A stretch of DNA of 64,000 nt from Actinomycetota bacterium. Lineage in GTDB: Bacteria; Actinomycetota; Acidimicrobiia; IMCC26256; PALSA-555. The stretch lies in NCBI GenBank assembly GCA_016870355.1, contig VGBR01000011.1:1-64000 (forward strand). The letters run 5' to 3'. Positions 1 to 8,716 of the stretch are shown piece by piece. The notes below the pieces were generated by a model. It saw only the letters and a list, made by a program, of their open reading frames with translations. It ran no database searches and was not told where the DNA came from. Within the stretch, counting starts at the first letter, position 1. Each line of letters opens with the position of its first letter. The position numbers were made by a program, and so were the translations under genes.

Positions 1-81
1 CGAGCGCACGCGCGCGACCTGCTCGCAGCCGAGCTCACGGCCCGTCGAACCAACCGTGGTCTTTGGCGTGCCTGTGATTAG
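1..81 (+). CDS. Possible C-terminal end of a gene entering from the left
   Basis: Frame 1 is open from the window edge to a TAG at 79-81, giving 26 codons (ends NRGLWRACD). The composition is protein-like, but the piece is too short to assign to a family. It could equally be a chance open frame in GC-rich DNA. The gap of about 70 bases to the convergent helicase gene shows no clear terminator hairpin. Confidence 0.25.
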   Translation, partial: RAHARDLLAAELTARRTNRGLWRACD

Positions 82-152
82 ATCCGGCGCGGCGGCACGC
101 CCCGAGCCCGACGTTCCTCGTTCGCAGGCCTCGATGTATCGCGGGAGAAGCG

Positions 153-2141
153 CTAGCTCGCGTGGCGTCGGACGAGGTCGAGCACCGCGTCGGCGTGACG
201 CTCGATCTTCACCGGACCGATTCCGGGCACGGCGAGCAGGGCGTCGCGCGTGGACGGCCTGGCCGCGGCCACGGCCTTCAACGTGGTGTCGTGGAAGATC
301 ACGAACGCCGGCACTCCCGATGCGCGCGCCAGGTTGCGGCGCCATTCCACGAGTGCATCGAACAACGCCACATCGTGCTCGGGTGGCGGAATCGACACCG
401 CGAGCTTCGCCTTGGCCTGCGCGGGGCCAGCCGTACCGCTCGATGCCCGGGGCGGCTCGGCCGTGCGCAGCGTGGCTTCGATCGGTGCGAGCCATGGGCT
501 GCGCTGACGCCGAGAGGCACGCGTGCCGAACGTGCGCTCCTTCGCGTAGGAGAGATGCACGGTGTGTTCGGCGCGCGTGATCGCGACGTAGAGCAGTCGC
601 CGCTCCTCGGCGCGATCGGCCGGCGACTCGGCGTGGGCGATCGGGACCAGCCCGCGCTCGAGGCCGGTCACGAACACGGTGTGGAACTCCAGCCCCTTGG
701 CGCGGTGAAACGTCAGCAGGTCGACCGCGTCACCACTGGTGGCGGGCGCCTCGCCTTGGAGGGTGGTGGTGAGGTAGGCGAGGAACCCGGGCACGGCGCC
801 GGGGCCGGCTTCGACCTCCAGGTACTCATGCGCCAAGCGCGCCAGCGCCTCGACGTGCTCGCGCTGCTCTTCGGCGGCATCGGCTTCGAGGTCGACGACG
901 TGCTCTCGGAACGAGCGCGTCGGTGCCGTTGCCGCGGCCTCGCGCAGTCGCTTCAGCGCGCTGACAACCTCGGGTCGCTCGAGGAACCGTGAGTCGCCGC
1001 GCACGCGGAACGGGATGCCCGCCTTCGTGAGCGCCTGCTCGAAGCCTGCTGACTGCGCGTTGATCCGATAGAGCACGGCGAGCGACGACCACGGGACATG
1101 CGGTCCGTGTGCAGCGCGGAGTGCCGCAGCCACGCCGTCGGCCTCGGCGTCGTCGGTGTCGTACGCGGTGACAGTCGGTGGGGGGCCGTCGGAGCGCACG
1201 GCGTGACGCGCAGGACGCGGCCGCCCCGCGTCAGCAAGGAGCGCCTCGGCCGCGGCGACGATCGGAGGCGCGGAGCGATAGTTGCGATCGAGCCGCAGCA
1301 CGTGTCCGCCGCCGAAGTGACGGCTGAACTGGGTGAGGTGCGCGGCGTCGGCGCCAGCGAACGCGTAGATCGCCTGGTCGGGGTCGCCGACCACGCACAG
1401 GTCGCTGCGGTCGCCAACCCAACCGCGCAACACACGAGCCTGCGCAGGCGTGACGTCTTGGAACTCATCGACGAACACGTGGCGGAATCGCCAGTGCTGT
1501 GACGCGGCGAACTCGGTGTCGCGCTCGAGCGCGTCGGCGCACCCCCACATCAGGTCGTCGAAGTCGACAACCCGCTTGCGCTTCTTCTCTCGTTCATACC
1601 GCGCGTAGAGCTCGCCGACTTCGTCAGCCGACCGTGAGGTCGAACGGCCAGCCAACGTGGCGGCAGCCGAATATCCCTCGGGCGAGATCATGCGAGCCTT
1701 CGCCCACTCGATCTCCTCAGCAACCTCCCGAGCCGCGACTACCGCGGCCGCGCCCCGCGCACCCATCAAGGGCACCAACACCCGAGCCTTGCGGCTCAAC
1801 ACGACCGGCTCAGCCCGCGCGAGCTCCCGAGCCCGCCGAGCAAGCTGCGCCAAAGCCACCGAGTGAATGGTCCCCGCAGTCACCCCCTCCACACCCAAAG
1901 ACCGAAGCCGAGACTGCAACTCCCCAGCAGCCTTTCGAGTGAACGTCACAGCAAGGACGTGGGCCGGATCATGAGCCCCAGTCAGCGCACGAAAAGCAAT
2001 CCGCCGAGTGAGAACCCGCGTCTTGCCCGCCCCCGCCCCAGCGATGATTGCCAATGGGAGGCCCTCACTTGTGACGGCCTCCCGTTGTCGCTCATCCAAC
2101 CCCGCAAGGGGGGAAGAGCCCTCGGGCGCAGCAACATCCAT
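153..2141 (-). CDS. uvrD2: UvrD2-type superfamily 1 DNA helicase with HRDC domain
   Basis: A 662-residue ATP-dependent 3'-5' DNA helicase of the UvrD/PcrA/Rep family, acting in DNA repair in the cytoplasm. Seen: Walker A AGAGAGKTRVLTRR near the N terminus, motif II VFVDEFQDVTP, the RNYRS motif, and the late motif LLYVAITRAEH. The last 80 residues form an HRDC-like domain (LLAVPGIGPVKIERH), which within UvrD-like proteins points to the actinobacterial UvrD2 group. The frame stays open upstream to 2396, but that part encodes repeat DNA. The start chosen is ATG at 2141 (MDVAAPEGSS), just before the conserved LDERQREAV that opens the helicase core. The orthology to UvrD2 rests on domain layout. 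Confidence 0.88.
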   Translation of the reverse strand: MDVAAPEGSSPLAGLDERQREAVTSEGLPLAIIAGAGAGKTRVLTRRIAFRALTGAHDPAHVLAVTFTRKAAGELQSRLRSLGVEGVTAGTIHSVALAQLARRARELARAEPVVLSRKARVLVPLMGARGAAAVVAAREVAEEIEWAKARMISPEGYSAAATLAGRSTSRSADEVGELYARYEREKKRKRVVDFDDLMWGCADALERDTEFAASQHWRFRHVFVDEFQDVTPAQARVLRGWVGDRSDLCVVGDPDQAIYAFAGADAAHLTQFSRHFGGGHVLRLDRNYRSAPPIVAAAEALLADAGRPRPARHAVRSDGPPPTVTAYDTDDAEADGVAAALRAAHGPHVPWSSLAVLYRINAQSAGFEQALTKAGIPFRVRGDSRFLERPEVVSALKRLREAAATAPTRSFREHVVDLEADAAEEQREHVEALARLAHEYLEVEAGPGAVPGFLAYLTTTLQGEAPATSGDAVDLLTFHRAKGLEFHTVFVTGLERGLVPIAHAESPADRAEERRLLYVAITRAEHTVHLSYAKERTFGTRASRRQRSPWLAPIEATLRTAEPPRASSGTAGPAQAKAKLAVSIPPPEHDVALFDALVEWRRNLARASGVPAFVIFHDTTLKAVAAARPSTRDALLAVPGIGPVKIERHADAVLDLVRRHAS

Positions 2142-2231
2142 GTACCCGACCGTAAGACGGGGGTATGACAGCGACGCGGATGGCTGGCGAACAGGGGCAC
2201 ACGGGGGCGGGGTTGCTCTTTCGGTCGAAAG

Positions 2232-2340
2232 GATCGATTGGCGCGCCCGAGGGGTGGCTTTGGCGCCCCCCGACCACCGAGTCGCGGAAGTCGTCGCGCC
2301 GGAGGGGGCACACGGGGGAGGCCTGCCTCCCCCGTGAAAA
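2232..2340 (-). repeat. Family A two-hairpin repeat, copy A1
   Basis: On the minus strand: a 12-bp arm CACGGGGGAGGC with its complement (2311-2336), then the shared spacer TGCCCCCTCCGGCGCGAC, then a second hairpin around GCCAAAGCC flanked by GGGG/CCCC (about 2251-2271). The same order occurs at 9714-9815 and 49985-50085, and the first part at 26668-26706. It lies upstream of the helicase gene in the same orientation, preceded by TTTT. Function unknown; a terminator or dispersed repeat is possible. Confidence 0.7.
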
Positions 2341-2740
2341 GAGTTGGGCCCCGAGTAGCCATTGCGCCGGAGCGCTCCGGACTCCTCGGGGCCCAAATTC
2401 CCTTTGCACTCGAGTCTCCGCGGCTGCGTCGCGCCGGTGGGCGCGCCCGCCGCCGCCGCCTTCTTCCGGGCGGGACACCCGGTCGTCGGACTCGACGTCG
2501 GTGCCGGCTCGCCGACCCGGAGGCCAGCTCACCGACCGTCGACGCTGGCGACCCGTCATCCGGGCGGTTCCTCGGGTTGTCCCTCGGTTCCGATCCGGTC
2601 CCGTGCCGTTCGCGTCGTCGGCAGTTCGAAACCTACGGTCGCGCGGGCAACTGGTCAAGGAGTTTTTCGCGGGGCCTCGGCAGGGGTGGTTGGCCTGCGT
2701 GTTCGCGGGATTTCGAGAACGCGTTACCGTGCCGCGCGCG
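2341..2740. other. Non-coding stretch upstream of the zincin gene
   Basis: No credible gene seen on either strand. Open frames here are low-complexity Arg/Pro/Ala translations typical of non-coding GC-rich DNA. It must hold the promoter of the zincin gene at 2741, but no confident -35/-10 pair could be picked. Confidence 0.4.
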
Positions 2741-3109
2741 ATGGTCGAGGTGTCACGTGCGCGTTTCGAAGAGCTCGTTGCCGACGCGCTCGACACGATC
2801 CCGCCCGAGCTGGCACTGGAGATGGAGAACGTGGCCGTGTTGGTGCAGGACTGGCCTGACCCCGAGCAGCTGGCGCAGCGCAGCGGCACGCTGCTCGGCT
2901 TGTACGAGGGCGTGCCGATGACGGAGCGCAGCCCGACTCACTACGCCGGCGTGCTCCCGGATCGCATCACGATCTTCCGCGGGCCCTTGTGCGAGCGCGC
3001 GCGTGATGAAGCGCACCTCGCGGAGCAGGTGAGGGTGACGGTGCTGCACGAAGTCGGGCACCACTTCGGCATGAGCGACGCGCGACTGCGCGAGCTCGGA
3101 TGGGCGTGA
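2741..3109 (+). CDS. Zincin-like metallopeptidase (PF06262-type)
   Basis: A 122-residue small protein with the zinc-protease motif HEVGHHFGMSDARLREL at its C terminus: HExxH plus the downstream Gly-Met-Ser-Asp typical of the zincin-1-like family found widely in actinobacteria. The substrate is unknown. No signal peptide, so probably cytoplasmic. ATG at 2741 (MVEVSRARFEELV) is chosen because the family begins with this helix; an in-frame GTG at 2729 is an alternative. Its stop lies in the first codons of a longer version of the next gene, so the two are probably cotranscribed. Confidence 0.8.
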   Translation: MVEVSRARFEELVADALDTIPPELALEMENVAVLVQDWPDPEQLAQRSGTLLGLYEGVPMTERSPTHYAGVLPDRITIFRGPLCERARDEAHLAEQVRVTVLHEVGHHFGMSDARLRELGWA

Positions 3110-3117
3110 GGCGCGCG

Positions 3118-4416
3118 ATGCCCGAGAAGTGGAGCAACTGGGCCGGGAACCAGCGTTGTCAACCGGAGGCGATCGAGCACCCGGGCAGCGAAGGAGAGGT
3201 TGTCGAGGCCGTCCGCCGCGCCAAGGACAGGGCGCAACGGGTCAAGGTGGTCGGAGGCGGGCACTCGTTCACCGACACCGCGTGCACCGATGGTCGGCTC
3301 CTGTCGCTCCAACGGCTCAACCGGGTGGTGGTGGTCGATGAGCAGGCCCACACCGTCACCGTCGAAGCGGGGATGACGATCCGCCTACTGAATCGGGAGC
3401 TGGCCGCGCGCGGGCTCGCACTCTTGAACCTGGGCGACATCGACAAGCAGTCGGTGGCCGGCGCGATCTCCACCGGCACCCACGGCACCGGGGCGACCTA
3501 CGGAGCGCTGGCCACGTTCGTGACCGGCATGGAGATGGTCACCGCCAGCGGCGAGGTGTTGCGGTGCTCAGCGTCAGAGGAGCCCGAGGTGCTCCACTGC
3601 GCCCGGGTCGGGCTCGGGGCGCTGGGTGTGGTCACAAAGGTCACGCTCCAGTGCGTGCCGGCGTTCAACCTCCATCACATCGAGCGACCGAGACGCTTCG
3701 ACACGGTGCTCGAGGATCTCGACGAAGCGGTCGCGGCCAACGACTACTTCGAGTTCTACTGGCTGCCGCACACCGACTCGTGCGCCATCATCGCCAACAA
3801 CCGCACCGACGAGCCGGTGCGTGAGAAGAGCGCGTGGAAGCGGTGGCGCGCCGAGGTCTTCTTCCCGAACGTGTTCTTCGGCGCGCTCGTGAAAGCGGGG
3901 AAGGTTGCGCCGTCGAAGATCCCGCGACTCGCGAAAGTCGTCGCTGACAGCCTTGGGAACACCGAGCTGCTCAACCGGAGCGATCGTATCTTCATCAGCA
4001 CGCGTCTCATCCGGTTCGTGGAGATGGAGTACGGGATCCCGCGTGCGAACGCGGCGGAAGCGGTGCGGGCGGTGCGCGCGCTCATCCAAGACAACGACTT
4101 GCGGGTGTCATTTCCCATCGAGGTGCGGTTCGTCGCGTCCGACGATGTGCCGCTCAGCATGGCGCACGGCCGCGACAGCTGCTTCGTCGCCGTGCACATG
4201 GCGCGCGGCGTCGACTTCGAGCCGTACTTCCGTGGCGTCGAGGAGATCATGACGGGGTTCGGCGGGCGTCCGCACTGGGGCAAGATGCACTTCCAGACCG
4301 CGGCCGAACTCGCGCCGCGCTACCCGGAGTGGGACCGGTTCCTTGCGTGCCGTGACCGGCTCGACCCCGATCGCCGGTTCGCGAACGGCTATCTCGACCG
4401 GGTCTTAGGGCGGTGA
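3118..4416 (+). CDS. FAD-linked sugar-lactone oxidase (D-arabinono-1,4-lactone oxidase family)
   Basis: A 432-residue flavoprotein of the VAO/PCMH fold. The N-terminal FAD-binding domain shows GGGHSFTDTA, the site of flavin binding, and STGTHGTG further on. The C terminus carries HWGKMHF, the ALO-family signature. Family members oxidise aldonolactones to ascorbate-like products using oxygen or another acceptor; the substrate here cannot be read from sequence. ATG 3118 (MPEKWSNWAG) matches the usual N terminus; ATG at 3100 would overlap the zincin stop and add six residues. Confidence 0.85.
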   Translation: MPEKWSNWAGNQRCQPEAIEHPGSEGEVVEAVRRAKDRAQRVKVVGGGHSFTDTACTDGRLLSLQRLNRVVVVDEQAHTVTVEAGMTIRLLNRELAARGLALLNLGDIDKQSVAGAISTGTHGTGATYGALATFVTGMEMVTASGEVLRCSASEEPEVLHCARVGLGALGVVTKVTLQCVPAFNLHHIERPRRFDTVLEDLDEAVAANDYFEFYWLPHTDSCAIIANNRTDEPVREKSAWKRWRAEVFFPNVFFGALVKAGKVAPSKIPRLAKVVADSLGNTELLNRSDRIFISTRLIRFVEMEYGIPRANAAEAVRAVRALIQDNDLRVSFPIEVRFVASDDVPLSMAHGRDSCFVAVHMARGVDFEPYFRGVEEIMTGFGGRPHWGKMHFQTAAELAPRYPEWDRFLACRDRLDPDRRFANGYLDRVLGR

Positions 4417-4443
4417 CCGGGACGGTGACTTAGAGTCCCTGCC

Positions 4444-5112
4444 ATGCCGTACCCGAAGCGTCTCATCAACGAGGGCGAGGGAGTCGCGCTCGACCTCCGC
4501 CCGCACTGGTGGTTCTTCTCGAAGCACATCCTGACGGGCACCCCGCTGCTCATCGCCCTGGTGCTCATCACGCGGATCAACGACGACGACGTCAAGGACG
4601 TCCTCGTCTACGCGTTCGGCGGGGCCGCGGTGCTGTGGGCGATCTGGCTGCTCGTGAAGTTCCTCGAGTGGAGCCGCACCTACTTCGTCGTCACCGACCA
4701 GCGCGTGATCTTCCGAACCGGCATCCTCACTCGCCACGGCGTGGAGATCCCGCTGGAGCGGATCAACAACATCAACTTCCACCAGGGGATCTGGGAGCGG
4801 GTCATCGGCGCCGGCGACCTCGAGGTCCAGTCCGCGGGCGAGCAAGGCACGAGCCAGTTCTCCGACGTGCGTCACCCCGACGGGGTGCAGCAGGAGATCT
4901 ACCGGCAGATGGAGGGCGACGCGAAGCGCGACGCCGGCCGCGGTGCCGACGCGATCGGCAAGGCTGTCGCCGACGCCATGGAGAAGGCCGGTGGTGGTCG
5001 AGGCGCGAGCATCCCCGAGCAGATCGAGGCGCTCGGGAAGCTCCACAAAGACGGCACGATCACCGATGCCGAGTTCGAGAAGAAGAAGGCCGAGCTCCTC
5101 GACAAGATGTAG
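4444..5112 (+). CDS. Membrane protein with bacterial PH domain and C-terminal SHOCT domain
   Basis: 222 residues. Two transmembrane helices lie near residues 28-44 and 55-72, followed by a bacterial PH (DUF304) core (YFVVTDQRVIFRTGILTR, then VEIPLERINNINFHQG). The last 35 residues (QIEALGKLHKDGTITDAEF) form a SHOCT domain, a short oligomerisation module. Family members sit in the cytoplasmic membrane; their role is largely unknown. It follows the lactone oxidase by 27 bases on the same strand. Confidence 0.8.
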   Translation: MPYPKRLINEGEGVALDLRPHWWFFSKHILTGTPLLIALVLITRINDDDVKDVLVYAFGGAAVLWAIWLLVKFLEWSRTYFVVTDQRVIFRTGILTRHGVEIPLERINNINFHQGIWERVIGAGDLEVQSAGEQGTSQFSDVRHPDGVQQEIYRQMEGDAKRDAGRGADAIGKAVADAMEKAGGGRGASIPEQIEALGKLHKDGTITDAEFEKKKAELLDKM

Positions 5113-5124
5113 TCGCGCTGAGCG

Positions 5125-5661
5125 TCAGCTCAGCGCGACTTGGTGCACGAGGCCGCGCTCTTGGCCGCCGTCTTCGATGACGGCGAGGTTGTCGACGCGC
5201 AACTCCCACTCGAAGTGGTGGTCTTCGAGCATCTTCAGGATCTCGGGCAGGTTCTCTGCGGCCTTCGGACCTTGCGCCAACGTGACGTGCGGTACCCACG
5301 CTTCGGGCGCGTAGTACGGAAGCCCCACACCGAAGCCGGGCGTGCAGCGTGACCAGATGTCCTTGTGCAGCTCGTCGAGCTCGGGTGTGCGCGTGACGGA
5401 CACGAAGACAACAGGTTCCGTACCGGTGAACACGTCGACCCCACTCGTCGGCACGGTGAACGCGCTGCGCTTGGCGCTCACCTCGTCGAGCTCCGGTGTC
5501 AGGTGCTCGAGGTCATATTCGTCCGCGACCACGTGGTACGAGAAGTGGATGAACGGCTTGACGTAGCGCGCCCGTACACCGAAGCGCGACTCGAGCTCCC
5601 ACCAGATGGATCGGACCTGTTCGGCGCGGTCGTGATCGAGCAACGACACGAGCGCGTTCAC
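5125..5661 (-). CDS. 2H phosphoesterase, 2'-5' RNA ligase family
   Basis: 178 residues. The two catalytic His-x-Ser/Thr motifs of the 2H superfamily are visible: IHFSYH in the N-terminal half and HVTLA in the C-terminal half. Members hydrolyse or form 2',5' or cyclic phosphodiester bonds in RNA or nucleotides; the actual substrate is unknown. The stop lies 12 bases from the convergent PH-domain gene. The start overlaps the stop of the upstream galactokinase gene (stop 5658-5660), so the pair is probably cotranscribed. Confidence 0.82.
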   Translation of the reverse strand: MNALVSLLDHDRAEQVRSIWWELESRFGVRARYVKPFIHFSYHVVADEYDLEHLTPELDEVSAKRSAFTVPTSGVDVFTGTEPVVFVSVTRTPELDELHKDIWSRCTPGFGVGLPYYAPEAWVPHVTLAQGPKAAENLPEILKMLEDHHFEWELRVDNLAVIEDGGQERGLVHQVALS

Positions 5662-6797
5662 GGAGCGAGGCTATGCCGTGCGCCCTCTGATCCGTGGGCA
5701 ACGAATGGAATGGGTGTCAGCCGCGTCACGCCTTGGTAACGCTCGGTCGCGTCCGAGATCACACGCTGCGCACGCTTGGCCGCGGTGAGCGCGACGACAC
5801 AGCCTCCGAAGCCGGCACCGGTGAGCCGAGCCCCCATCGCGCCCGCTTCCATCAGTGCGTGGACCAGCTGGTCGAGCTCGGGCGTGGAGACCTCGAAGTC
5901 GTCCCGCAGGCTCGCATGGCTCGCGTTGAGCAGCGGTCCCAGCTCGTTGATCGAGCCGTCACGGAGTGCTCGGGCGAACGCGAGGACGCGCTCGTTCTCC
6001 GTGACGACGTGGCGGGCACGGGGATCATCACGAACCTGGTCGAACGTGGCGTCTCGCAATGTTGGGAGTCCCAATCCGCCGGCGGCCCGCTCGCAGTCGG
6101 CCCGGCGTTGCGCGTACTCGCTGTCGGCAAGCGTGCGGGGCAGCCCGGAGTGCACGACGATCACCGCGAGATCTGGTGGGATCGCGATCGCCTCGACGTC
6201 GAGGCTGCGGCAGTCGATGAGCAGGGCGTGGTCAGCCTCGCCGTACAGCGACGCGAGCTGGTCCATGAGACCCCCAGGCACGCCGGTCGCGCGCACTTCG
6301 GCGTCGAGCGCGTCGCGTGCGATCTCGCGGCGATCGAGCTTCAGCTCTCCCAATTGGGCGAGCGCGAACGTGAGGGCGACCGCGAGCGCCGAGCTCGACG
6401 ACAGCCCGGAGCCGGCGGGCACGGTGGACGAGAGAGCGATGTCCAACCCTGGAAGGGATGCTCCGCGCTCGTTGACGACCTGCACGGCACCGGCGACGAA
6501 CCGCCCCCACGCAGGCTCGACGGTGCGCGGGTCATCGCGCCCGGCGGCGTCGAGGTCGACGACCCCATCGAGCTCGAGCGACCGCACTCGGATCCGGCCG
6601 CCGTCGGCTTCCGCAACCGCGAGCAGGCAGTCGCGATCGATCGCCATCGGAAGCACGAACCCCTCGCAGTAGTCCGTGTGGTCGCCGATCAGGTTCACGC
6701 GACCGGGGGCCCGCCACCACCCGATCGGCGTGGCGCCGTTCAGTGCAGCTGTGAGCTGTTCGGGCCGTCCATCCATCGGGCCGTCATGTTGGTACAT
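5658..6797 (-). CDS. galK: Galactokinase
   Basis: GHMP-family kinase that phosphorylates galactose at C1 using ATP (Leloir pathway). Seen: the galactokinase signature PGRVNLIGDHTDYCEGFVLP, the GHMP ATP-binding loop VPAGSGLSSSSALAVAL, and the C-terminal LTGAGFGGCVVAL. The length, 379 residues, is normal. ATG 6797 is used; ATG 6776 (MDGRPEQL) would shorten it by seven residues, and neither has a strong ribosome-binding site. Divergent from the DUF6159 gene. No other gal genes are nearby. Confidence 0.9.
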   Translation of the reverse strand: MYQHDGPMDGRPEQLTAALNGATPIGWWRAPGRVNLIGDHTDYCEGFVLPMAIDRDCLLAVAEADGGRIRVRSLELDGVVDLDAAGRDDPRTVEPAWGRFVAGAVQVVNERGASLPGLDIALSSTVPAGSGLSSSSALAVALTFALAQLGELKLDRREIARDALDAEVRATGVPGGLMDQLASLYGEADHALLIDCRSLDVEAIAIPPDLAVIVVHSGLPRTLADSEYAQRRADCERAAGGLGLPTLRDATFDQVRDDPRARHVVTENERVLAFARALRDGSINELGPLLNASHASLRDDFEVSTPELDQLVHALMEAGAMGARLTGAGFGGCVVALTAAKRAQRVISDATERYQGVTRLTPIPFVAHGSEGARHSLAP

Positions 6798-6798
6798 T
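6793..6798 (+). promoter_or_regulatory. Candidate -10 box for the DUF6159 gene
   Basis: TACATT fits the actinobacterial TANNNT -10 consensus, 21 bases before the ATG at 6820, with GGAGG-like DNA (6810-6814) as ribosome-binding site. It overlaps the start of galK on the other strand. Position and consensus only. Confidence 0.4.
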
Positions 6799-6819
6799 GC
6801 CGGGGACGCGGAGGTCAGC

Positions 6820-7671
6820 ATGCAGAGGATCAAGAACTCCTGGGAGCTCGGCAAGATCTCGTGGTCGGTGTTGAAGTCCGACCGCACGCTCGTGGTGTTC
6901 CCGATCTTGTCGCTGCTCGCGACGCTGGTGGTCGTCGGAGCGTTTGGGGGCTTGATCGCGGCGACCGGCATCGAAGAGGGACCGGGCGAGGACAGCCTCA
7001 AGGCCATCGGTTACGTCTTCGTGTTCTGCGCGTACATCGCGCTGGCGTTTGTGACCACCTACTTCCTCGGTGCTCTTGTGCACGCCGCCAACGAACACTT
7101 GAACGGCCGCCAGGCGCGCGTCGGCGAGTCCATCGGTGCGGCCACCGGCAAGATCCATCGAATCCTGCCCTGGGCAGTCGTCACCGCGACGGTGTCGGTC
7201 GTGCTCCAGGCCATGGAAGAGCGCATGGGATGGCTCGGCGTGGTCATCGCCCGGTTGCTCGGTGCGGCCTGGGCCGCCGTGACCTTCTTGACGGTGCCCG
7301 TGATCATGCTGGAGGACCTCGGCCCCATCGACGCCCTGAAGCGCTCGGGACGGCTCCTGAAGCAGACCTGGGGTGAGAACCTCTCCGCGCAGGTGGCGTT
7401 CTCGTTGCTCGGGTTCGTCGTGATGATCCCGGCGTTCTTGGTTGCCGCCATCGGCATCAGCTCCGACAACACCGGCGTCATCATCGTGATGGTTGGTCTC
7501 GCAGTGGTGTGGGCGCTCATCGTGACGATGGTGATCGCGGCGATGAGTGGCATCTTCCGAACGGCGCTCTATCGCTACGCCGTCGACGGGACCGCGCCGC
7601 CGGCCTTCGCTGGGGCCGAGTTGGGTGAGGCCTTCGGAGAGAAGCGGAACCAGGGCGGGCTCTTCAACTAG
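6820..7671 (+). CDS. DUF6159-family integral membrane protein
   Basis: 283 residues with about six hydrophobic segments (for example VVFPILSLLATLVVVGAF, FVFCAYIALAFVTTYFLGAL and VIIVMVGLAVVWALIVTMVI). The N terminus NSWELGKISWSVLKSDRTL and the central motif VPVIMLEDLGPIDALKRSG are typical of this family of unknown function, in which cytoplasmic loops link helices as in glycerophosphoryl-diester-type membrane domains. ATG 6820 has GGAGG eight bases upstream. No functional partner is obvious. Confidence 0.75.
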   Translation: MQRIKNSWELGKISWSVLKSDRTLVVFPILSLLATLVVVGAFGGLIAATGIEEGPGEDSLKAIGYVFVFCAYIALAFVTTYFLGALVHAANEHLNGRQARVGESIGAATGKIHRILPWAVVTATVSVVLQAMEERMGWLGVVIARLLGAAWAAVTFLTVPVIMLEDLGPIDALKRSGRLLKQTWGENLSAQVAFSLLGFVVMIPAFLVAAIGISSDNTGVIIVMVGLAVVWALIVTMVIAAMSGIFRTALYRYAVDGTAPPAFAGAELGEAFGEKRNQGGLFN

Positions 7672-7775
7672 CTGGCGCGCGCTTGTGAGGGGGCGCACAG
7701 CACGCCGTCCAGGGGCTCACGGAGTCCGTGCGCTGCGAGCTCGCGGCCACGATCGCACGCATGCGCCTGAATCGC
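7672..7775. other. Short gap between convergent genes
   Basis: The DUF6159 and LLM genes converge here. No coding frame and no strong U-tailed hairpin were seen. Confidence 0.3.
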
Positions 7776-8696
7776 TCAGGCGAAGGCGGGCAACACCTCT
7801 TTCGCGAAGCGCTCGACGGGACCGGGGTCGAACGGGGCGCGCAGCGCGATCATCACCCAGTCCGCGCCAGCGTCGGCGTACTCGCCGATGCGGTCGACCA
7901 TCTCGGCGCTGCTGCCAGTGAGCGCGCTTGGACGGATGAAGTCGGCCATGCCGCCGAAGCGCTCCCGCAGCTCGTCTTCGCTCCACGCCAGCGGCAGGTT
8001 CACCGATCTCTCGATCGTGGCCGGATCACGACCGACACGGTCGCAGTGCTCGCCGAGCACCTGCACCTTCTTTCGATACGCCTCCGGCGGGATGAACGGC
8101 GCGTTCCACCCGTCCGCGTGCTCCGCCACGATCCGCAGCGTGACCTTCTCGCCCGCGCCACCAACCCAGAGCGGAAGTCGTGACTGCACCGGCTTCGGGT
8201 CGCAGCGCGCATCGCGCAGCTCGTAGAACTCGCCGGAGAAGGTCGCCGCGTCCTCGGTGAGCAGCGCGCGGATCACCTGGATGGCTTCGTTCGTGCGTCG
8301 CAGCCGCACCGGCACCGGCTCGAACTCCATGCCGTACGCATCGAACTCGCCCTGGTGCCAACCGCAACCCAGCCCCATCGTGATCCGACCGCCCGACAGG
8401 TGGTCCATCGTGGCGGCCGTGTTCGCGAGCACCGCAGGATGCCGGTAGCCGGTGCAGTACACGAGGCATCCGCACCGCACGTTGGTGGTCTCCATTGCGA
8501 GCGCGGCGTGCGCGGCGATTGCTTCCAGGCAGACCGACCCCGACGACATGCCGTCCTCGGTGATCGTCGCGTCGGCTGCATAGAAGTGGTCCCACACCGA
8601 GATCCATCCGAAGCCGAGCGCATCGATGCGCCGCCAGAGCGCGCGCAGCTCATCGGTCGTCGTGTTCTGGAGGCCGGTGTGCACGCCGAACTGCAT
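7776..8696 (-). CDS. LLM-class F420-dependent oxidoreductase
   Basis: 306 residues with the luciferase-like TIM-barrel pattern: GFGWISVWDHFY near the N terminus, then RHPAVLANTAATMDHLSGGR and GLGCGWHQGEFDAYGM, strongly conserved in F420-type LLM enzymes. It likely transfers hydride between coenzyme F420 and an unidentified substrate in the cytoplasm. FMN use cannot be excluded. Divergent from the PAC2 gene, with 20 bases between the starts. Confidence 0.85.
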   Translation of the reverse strand: MQFGVHTGLQNTTTDELRALWRRIDALGFGWISVWDHFYAADATITEDGMSSGSVCLEAIAAHAALAMETTNVRCGCLVYCTGYRHPAVLANTAATMDHLSGGRITMGLGCGWHQGEFDAYGMEFEPVPVRLRRTNEAIQVIRALLTEDAATFSGEFYELRDARCDPKPVQSRLPLWVGGAGEKVTLRIVAEHADGWNAPFIPPEAYRKKVQVLGEHCDRVGRDPATIERSVNLPLAWSEDELRERFGGMADFIRPSALTGSSAEMVDRIGEYADAGADWVMIALRAPFDPGPVERFAKEVLPAFA

Positions 8697-8716
8697 GCGG
8701 GGAGGGTAGAGGTACG

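Noticed and set aside
2311-2336. Family A hairpins as plain intrinsic terminators
   Set aside because: T runs are absent or lie on the wrong side, and the conserved spacer and second hairpin go beyond a terminator, so they are listed as repeats.
5694-7376. A 560-codon plus-strand open frame across galK and the DUF6159 gene
   Set aside because: It crosses two opposed real genes and translates to Arg/Gly/His-rich sequence without domains.
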